Source: Rhodobacter sp. (lineage in GTDB: Bacteria; Pseudomonadota; Alphaproteobacteria; Rhodobacterales; Rhodobacteraceae). Taken from it: a stretch of DNA of 64,000 nucleotides. The notes beneath the pieces were generated by a model, which made no database searches, was not told where the DNA came from, and saw only the letters and a program-made list of their open reading frames with translations. Location of the stretch: the NCBI GenBank assembly GCA_030065095.1, contig JASJDP010000017.1, positions 245,762 to 309,761 of the forward strand, given 5' to 3'. The position numbers and the translations under genes were made by a program. Below, in pieces: positions 60,899 through 64,000 of this stretch. The first letter of the stretch is position 1, and every line of letters starts with the position of its first letter.

Positions 60899-62057
60899 TA
60901 TTTACATTTTGATTTTTTGTTCCTTGGCGGCAAATCCTCTGCAGGCTTCTTGTTACTGCCGTGTTAACGGTTACTGCGAGGTCGCAAACGACGTTTCGGT
61001 TGTTGGCTCAAAGAGCTGTTCTGCAACGATTAGGACCGCAAAGAAGCCTAGCTCAACCGCTAAGGGACTGAGCATTCGGCTGTCGGGCAACACGATCGCC
61101 AAGGTTTGGCTAAGGCTAGCATCAGTAGAAAATAATGAAGGCGATTTGCTATTTCGAAATATTGCGAGCTCTTATCAGAAGTTCAGGCGCGGCAGGTTAT
61201 TAAATAGCAAGGTCGCCATGGATATCTTCTATACCCATATCTCCTCACCATTGAGGAGAAAAATGTGTACAGTGTATTTATTAAATGAATTTGATGATAA
61301 TATTAAAACCGGTGTACCGTATAGACTGCAACCAGACGAATGTCACGAACAAATAGGTAGTGTAATCGCGGAGGCAGCGTCTGTTTTATCTCTATATCGA
61401 ACCACGAACGTAAGTAACCGCCACAATGACGCTTTTGTTGAGGAGCTGCGCACCGGAAACCCGATTTTTGTAGAAGAGGACTCGGCGCTCGCAGCATTCG
61501 CAGAATTAACTGCTGGTCTGGTCATAGATAACGGACAAATAAAAACTCCTCGCGCGGCGTTCAATATCCACCGCACATTACTTTTGGACATAGTACTGGC
61601 TGGTGCTAAAGCAATAGACATTGGTACAAGGCAGGAACTTACCATAGACCGAATGATCGTCGATTCCAGTGGTCATGTTGTTGTGGCAGTTGCAGTGACA
61701 GATACTGGCTTCAACAGGTTTCTGCCAATATCGAATCTTCTTTACACGGATGATGATGAATCAAGTGCTCGAACATTTTATTATTCGGACTTTGGTGATG
61801 GCAATCGACTAGGTTTGTTATCAATCGTAGGCGTGGATGGCGGTGTCGATTATGCGAAGGAACTCCTTTTGCAATTGATACGGGAAGTCAGGTTTTTGAT
61901 TTCTGAGCCCGAAGTATTTGCGAATTTGGGCCTAGGCACAATAGATCAGGGAGCTGTTAGGACAAGCATTATTAAGAATACTAAATCCCAAATAGCACTT
62001 ATTCGCGCAGTTGACGCTGGTTTTCAGATTCCGGAAGTGCTAAGGCCTTTCGAGTGA
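60879..62057 (+). CDS. Exported protein of unknown function, AT-rich
   Basis: 392 residues from ATG 60879, inside the end of the previous gene. A signal peptide (MVYRALASIYILIFCSLAAN) leads to a cysteine-rich start (SCYCRVNGYCEVANDVS...SCSATIR), then about 350 residues with no recognised domain (IRLSGNTIAKVWLRLASVEN; later FLISEPEVFANLGLGTID). It is as AT-rich as the previous gene. Overlap and shared composition suggest they act together at the cell surface. Confidence 0.6.
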   Translation, partial: VYRALASIYILIFCSLAANPLQASCYCRVNGYCEVANDVSVVGSKSCSATIRTAKKPSSTAKGLSIRLSGNTIAKVWLRLASVENNEGDLLFRNIASSYQKFRRGRLLNSKVAMDIFYTHISSPLRRKMCTVYLLNEFDDNIKTGVPYRLQPDECHEQIGSVIAEAASVLSLYRTTNVSNRHNDAFVEELRTGNPIFVEEDSALAAFAELTAGLVIDNGQIKTPRAAFNIHRTLLLDIVLAGAKAIDIGTRQELTIDRMIVDSSGHVVVAVAVTDTGFNRFLPISNLLYTDDDESSARTFYYSDFGDGNRLGLLSIVGVDGGVDYAKELLLQLIREVRFLISEPEVFANLGLGTIDQGAVRTSIIKNTKSQIALIRAVDAGFQIPEVLRPFE

Positions 62058-62850
62058 TCTATAATTTTTAAGATTTTGACAAGTATCTTGACCTTCTACT
62101 CAAAACAGCCCAGCCTCTTTATCTTTAAGATTTCAAGCGACAATCCAAAGATTACTGCAGCCCGATCACTGGCTTTGTCATAACAGCCAGTGGAATTCTA
62201 CAGGGCCTTGTCACGTTTCTGCCGAGCAGCGATGGTCTGGCTCGTCCGGCACTCTTCTAGTTCCAACGCGACGCAGCGAATGGCGGGTCAGTTTAGGGGC
62301 AGCGATGGAATCTCCAGATGGCGGCTTTGGTAAAAAATCGCTGTGACTTAGCACACGCGGATCTGCCTTCGATGGGTGTTTGATGGGCCGAACGGCAGAG
62401 CCATTTCGCCCTAGCGTTGGTCCGCTTCGACATTCAGCAGCCATTCGCGCAAAGCGCAGCTAATGACGGCAATCCGCCGATCGTGTCAGATGCTGCGCTT
62501 CGCACCAATGTCGTTAGAATGGCTAACCTGGCCGATGCGCCGTGGAACATCCCTGTTTTTTTCGACGGCTGCCGCTCATCCGAAGCTGGGGCCCATTCCC
62601 GACGAGCCTACGCTCGATCCAGCTTTCGACCCACTCGGCCAGACCAACATACCATTCAACGCCAGCCGCGGGTAGACGCGCCTTTCGCTCCTGCGGCTAT
62701 TGCCGATGCAGCATCCCTTCGCATACGGAGCAAGCCAATCGCCGCGACGCACCCAATTTCGCTAGAGCAGTCATTGAAACCCATCAAAGGAAGGCGTCTC
62801 CAGACTGATCCTTCGCTGCACGCCACTGGAAATGGAAAGGAGCGGAGATA
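62058..62850. other. Gene-free stretch before the transposase element
   Basis: About 0.8 kb with no frame that reads like a protein. A few short frames were read and not recognised. The sequence from about 62850 belongs to the transposable element. Confidence 0.5.
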
Positions 62851-62918
62851 GTGTTGCAAAGCCCATTGAATGGGAGATCGAGCGCTGATTCACTCGAATT
62901 GAGAGTGGAGGTTCGGCG

Positions 62919-64000
62919 ATGATGGGACCGAGGCAGGTGGCGCAGGGTGCCTTTTTTATGAGTTTTCAATCGAAGAGTTCGTACCACGCGGCCATCCATT
63001 GCGTGGGATTGATCCGTTTCTCGATCTGTCGGAGGTAAGGCCTCTTTTGGCGCCTTACTGCAGCTCGCATGGTCGCCCTTCGATCGATCCCGAGTTGATG
63101 ATCAGGATGTTGCTGCTGGGAGATTGCCAGGGCATTCGATCCGAGCGGCGGCTCTGCGAGGAAGTCCACGTCAATCCGGCATATGGATGGTTTTGCAGGC
63201 TCGACCTGACCGACCCGGTACCCGACCATTCGAGGTTCTCGAAGAACCGGCACGGGCGTTTCCGGGATAGCGGATTGTTCCGGCACCTCTTCGAAACGGT
63301 TTTGCAGCGTTGCATTGACGAAGGCCTGGTCGGCGGAGAGAGCTTTGGTGTTGATGCCGGCCTGCTCCCTGCCAACGCCAATCAGACGCGCGGAATCGAG
63401 AGCAAGGGAGGCTTGCCGCCGAAGCTGACCTCTCGCGTCGTCGATGAGTCTCTCGAAACGCCGGATGATGCCGCATTCGGCGGCTCCGCCAAAGTCGTGC
63501 CCAAATACATCCCGCCTGTCGATCCTGCGGCACGCTGGACCGGGGCAGATGGCGGGGCCGCATTCTTCGCCTGTTCCACCAACTATACGGTGGATTTGGA
63601 CAATGCCGTGATTGTCGATGTCGAAGCGTCGGTTCCGATCCGCACGGCGGAAACGTTCGCTGCGCGGCGCATGATCGACCGGATCACGGATCGCTTCGGT
63701 ATGACGCCAGACAGGCTGGTCGGCGACACCGGTTACGGGTCGGCCGAGTTGCCCGGGTGGCTGGTCGAGGCGCGCGGCATTGCCCCGCACATTCCCGTCT
63801 GGCACAAATCCAAACGGACCGACGGCACATTCTCGCGCGGGGGGTTTGTCTACGATCCCGCGACCGACAGCTATACCTGCCCAGGCGACCGGGTGCTGCA
63901 AACCTATCGGCGCAACTTCTCCAAGCCACGAAAGCCAAACGGCGGCAAGGACGGGTTCATCAAATACCGTGCGTCAAAACACGACTGCGACGCATGCGTG
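62919..64000 (+). pseudogene. IS1182-like transposase, frameshifted start and cut by the window end
   Basis: ATG 62919 begins MMGPRQVAQGAFF, which matches IS1182-type starts, then the frame stops. The frame one base back (from TAT 62957, after six T at 62952-62957) continues open to the window end with YEFSIEEFVPRGHPLRGIDP, RMLLLGDCQGIRSERRLCEE, FCRLDLTDPVPDHSRFSKNR, FGVDAGLLPANANQTRGIES and DTGYGSAELPGWLVEARGIA. The latter are DDE-transposase blocks. No start exists in that frame between the stop at 62900 and 62957. Either one base is lost in the T-run, killing the gene, or a -1 ribosomal slip at T6 makes the full enzyme. The right end is outside the window. Confidence 0.85.

Noticed and set aside
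60434..62057. Toxin-antitoxin pair
   Set aside because: Overlap and transfer signs fit, but both proteins carry membrane or signal segments and neither resembles a known toxin or antitoxin.

Overview
The window looks like a chromosomal segment of a marine-type alphaproteobacterium of the Rhodobacteraceae (Roseobacter/Paracoccaceae group). This is inferred from gene families and gene order: a sorbitol/mannitol smo-type ABC operon with mtlK, a divergent Lrp–hpd pair, a hisA–hisF–hisE cluster, a metY/DegQ-like pair and acyl-CoA catabolism genes. The dense, GC-rich coding that produces long antisense open frames also fits. No species can be named from sequence alone.

Layout. (1) 1-11455: an exopolysaccharide locus with the cut-off start of an O-antigen-polymerase-like membrane protein, a GT2 glycosyltransferase, a WecG/TagA-type glycosyltransferase, an RTX repeat protein, a large three-part protein (degenerate GH18-like, NodB deacetylase, GT2 synthase) coupled by an ATGA overlap to a Tat-type DUF3131-like protein, and a GNAT acetyltransferase. 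An AT-rich gene-free stretch precedes the synthase. (2) 12296-21296: polyol catabolism, with a glycerate 2-kinase opposite a tightly overlapped ABC-transporter/dehydrogenase operon (smoEFGK, smoS, mtlK) and its LacI-type regulator. Similar CG-centred operator-like palindromes lie upstream of both the regulator and the operon. (3) 21489-36334: housekeeping and envelope genes: CPA2 antiporter, Lrp/hpd, a 946-residue secretion/pilus-like protein, SIMPL protein, a GAF-GGDEF-EAL protein with a mutated EAL site, metY, a DegP/Q-type protease, and two proteins of unknown role. (4) 36401-48591: acyl-CoA and xenobiotic metabolism, including a DhlA-like haloalkane dehalogenase and a split ACAD10/11-type pair (acyl-CoA dehydrogenase plus aminoglycoside-phosphotransferase-like kinase) with a histidine phosphatase and an SDR between and after them. 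(5) 48595-54595: DUF2147, hisA-F-E (with a decayed small gene between hisA and hisF), CoA-binding protein, zinc ribbon, membrane protein, SpoU methyltransferase and tRNA-Tyr. (6) 54596-64000: an accessory region after tRNA-Tyr with long gene-poor stretches, a lytic transglycosylase, a 174-bp MITE-like element, a LuxR-type regulator, a secreted seven-repeat lectin-like beta-propeller, a 56-codon gene, two AT-rich genes of unknown function and a frameshifted IS1182-like transposase cut by the window end.

Working together: region 1 probably makes, deacetylates and exports a polysaccharide. Region 2 imports hexitols and oxidises them to ketoses, under a sugar-responsive repressor. The ACAD/kinase set of region 4 could convert 4-hydroxyacyl-CoAs by phosphorylation and elimination, feeding beta-oxidation. 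The most unusual items are the split ACAD10/11 module with a phosphatase, the three-part polysaccharide enzyme with its DUF3131 partner, the seven-blade lectin in the accessory region, several small structured elements (a candidate sRNA, an orphan terminator, a triple palindrome, a dispersed intergenic repeat) and the decayed gene between hisA and hisF.
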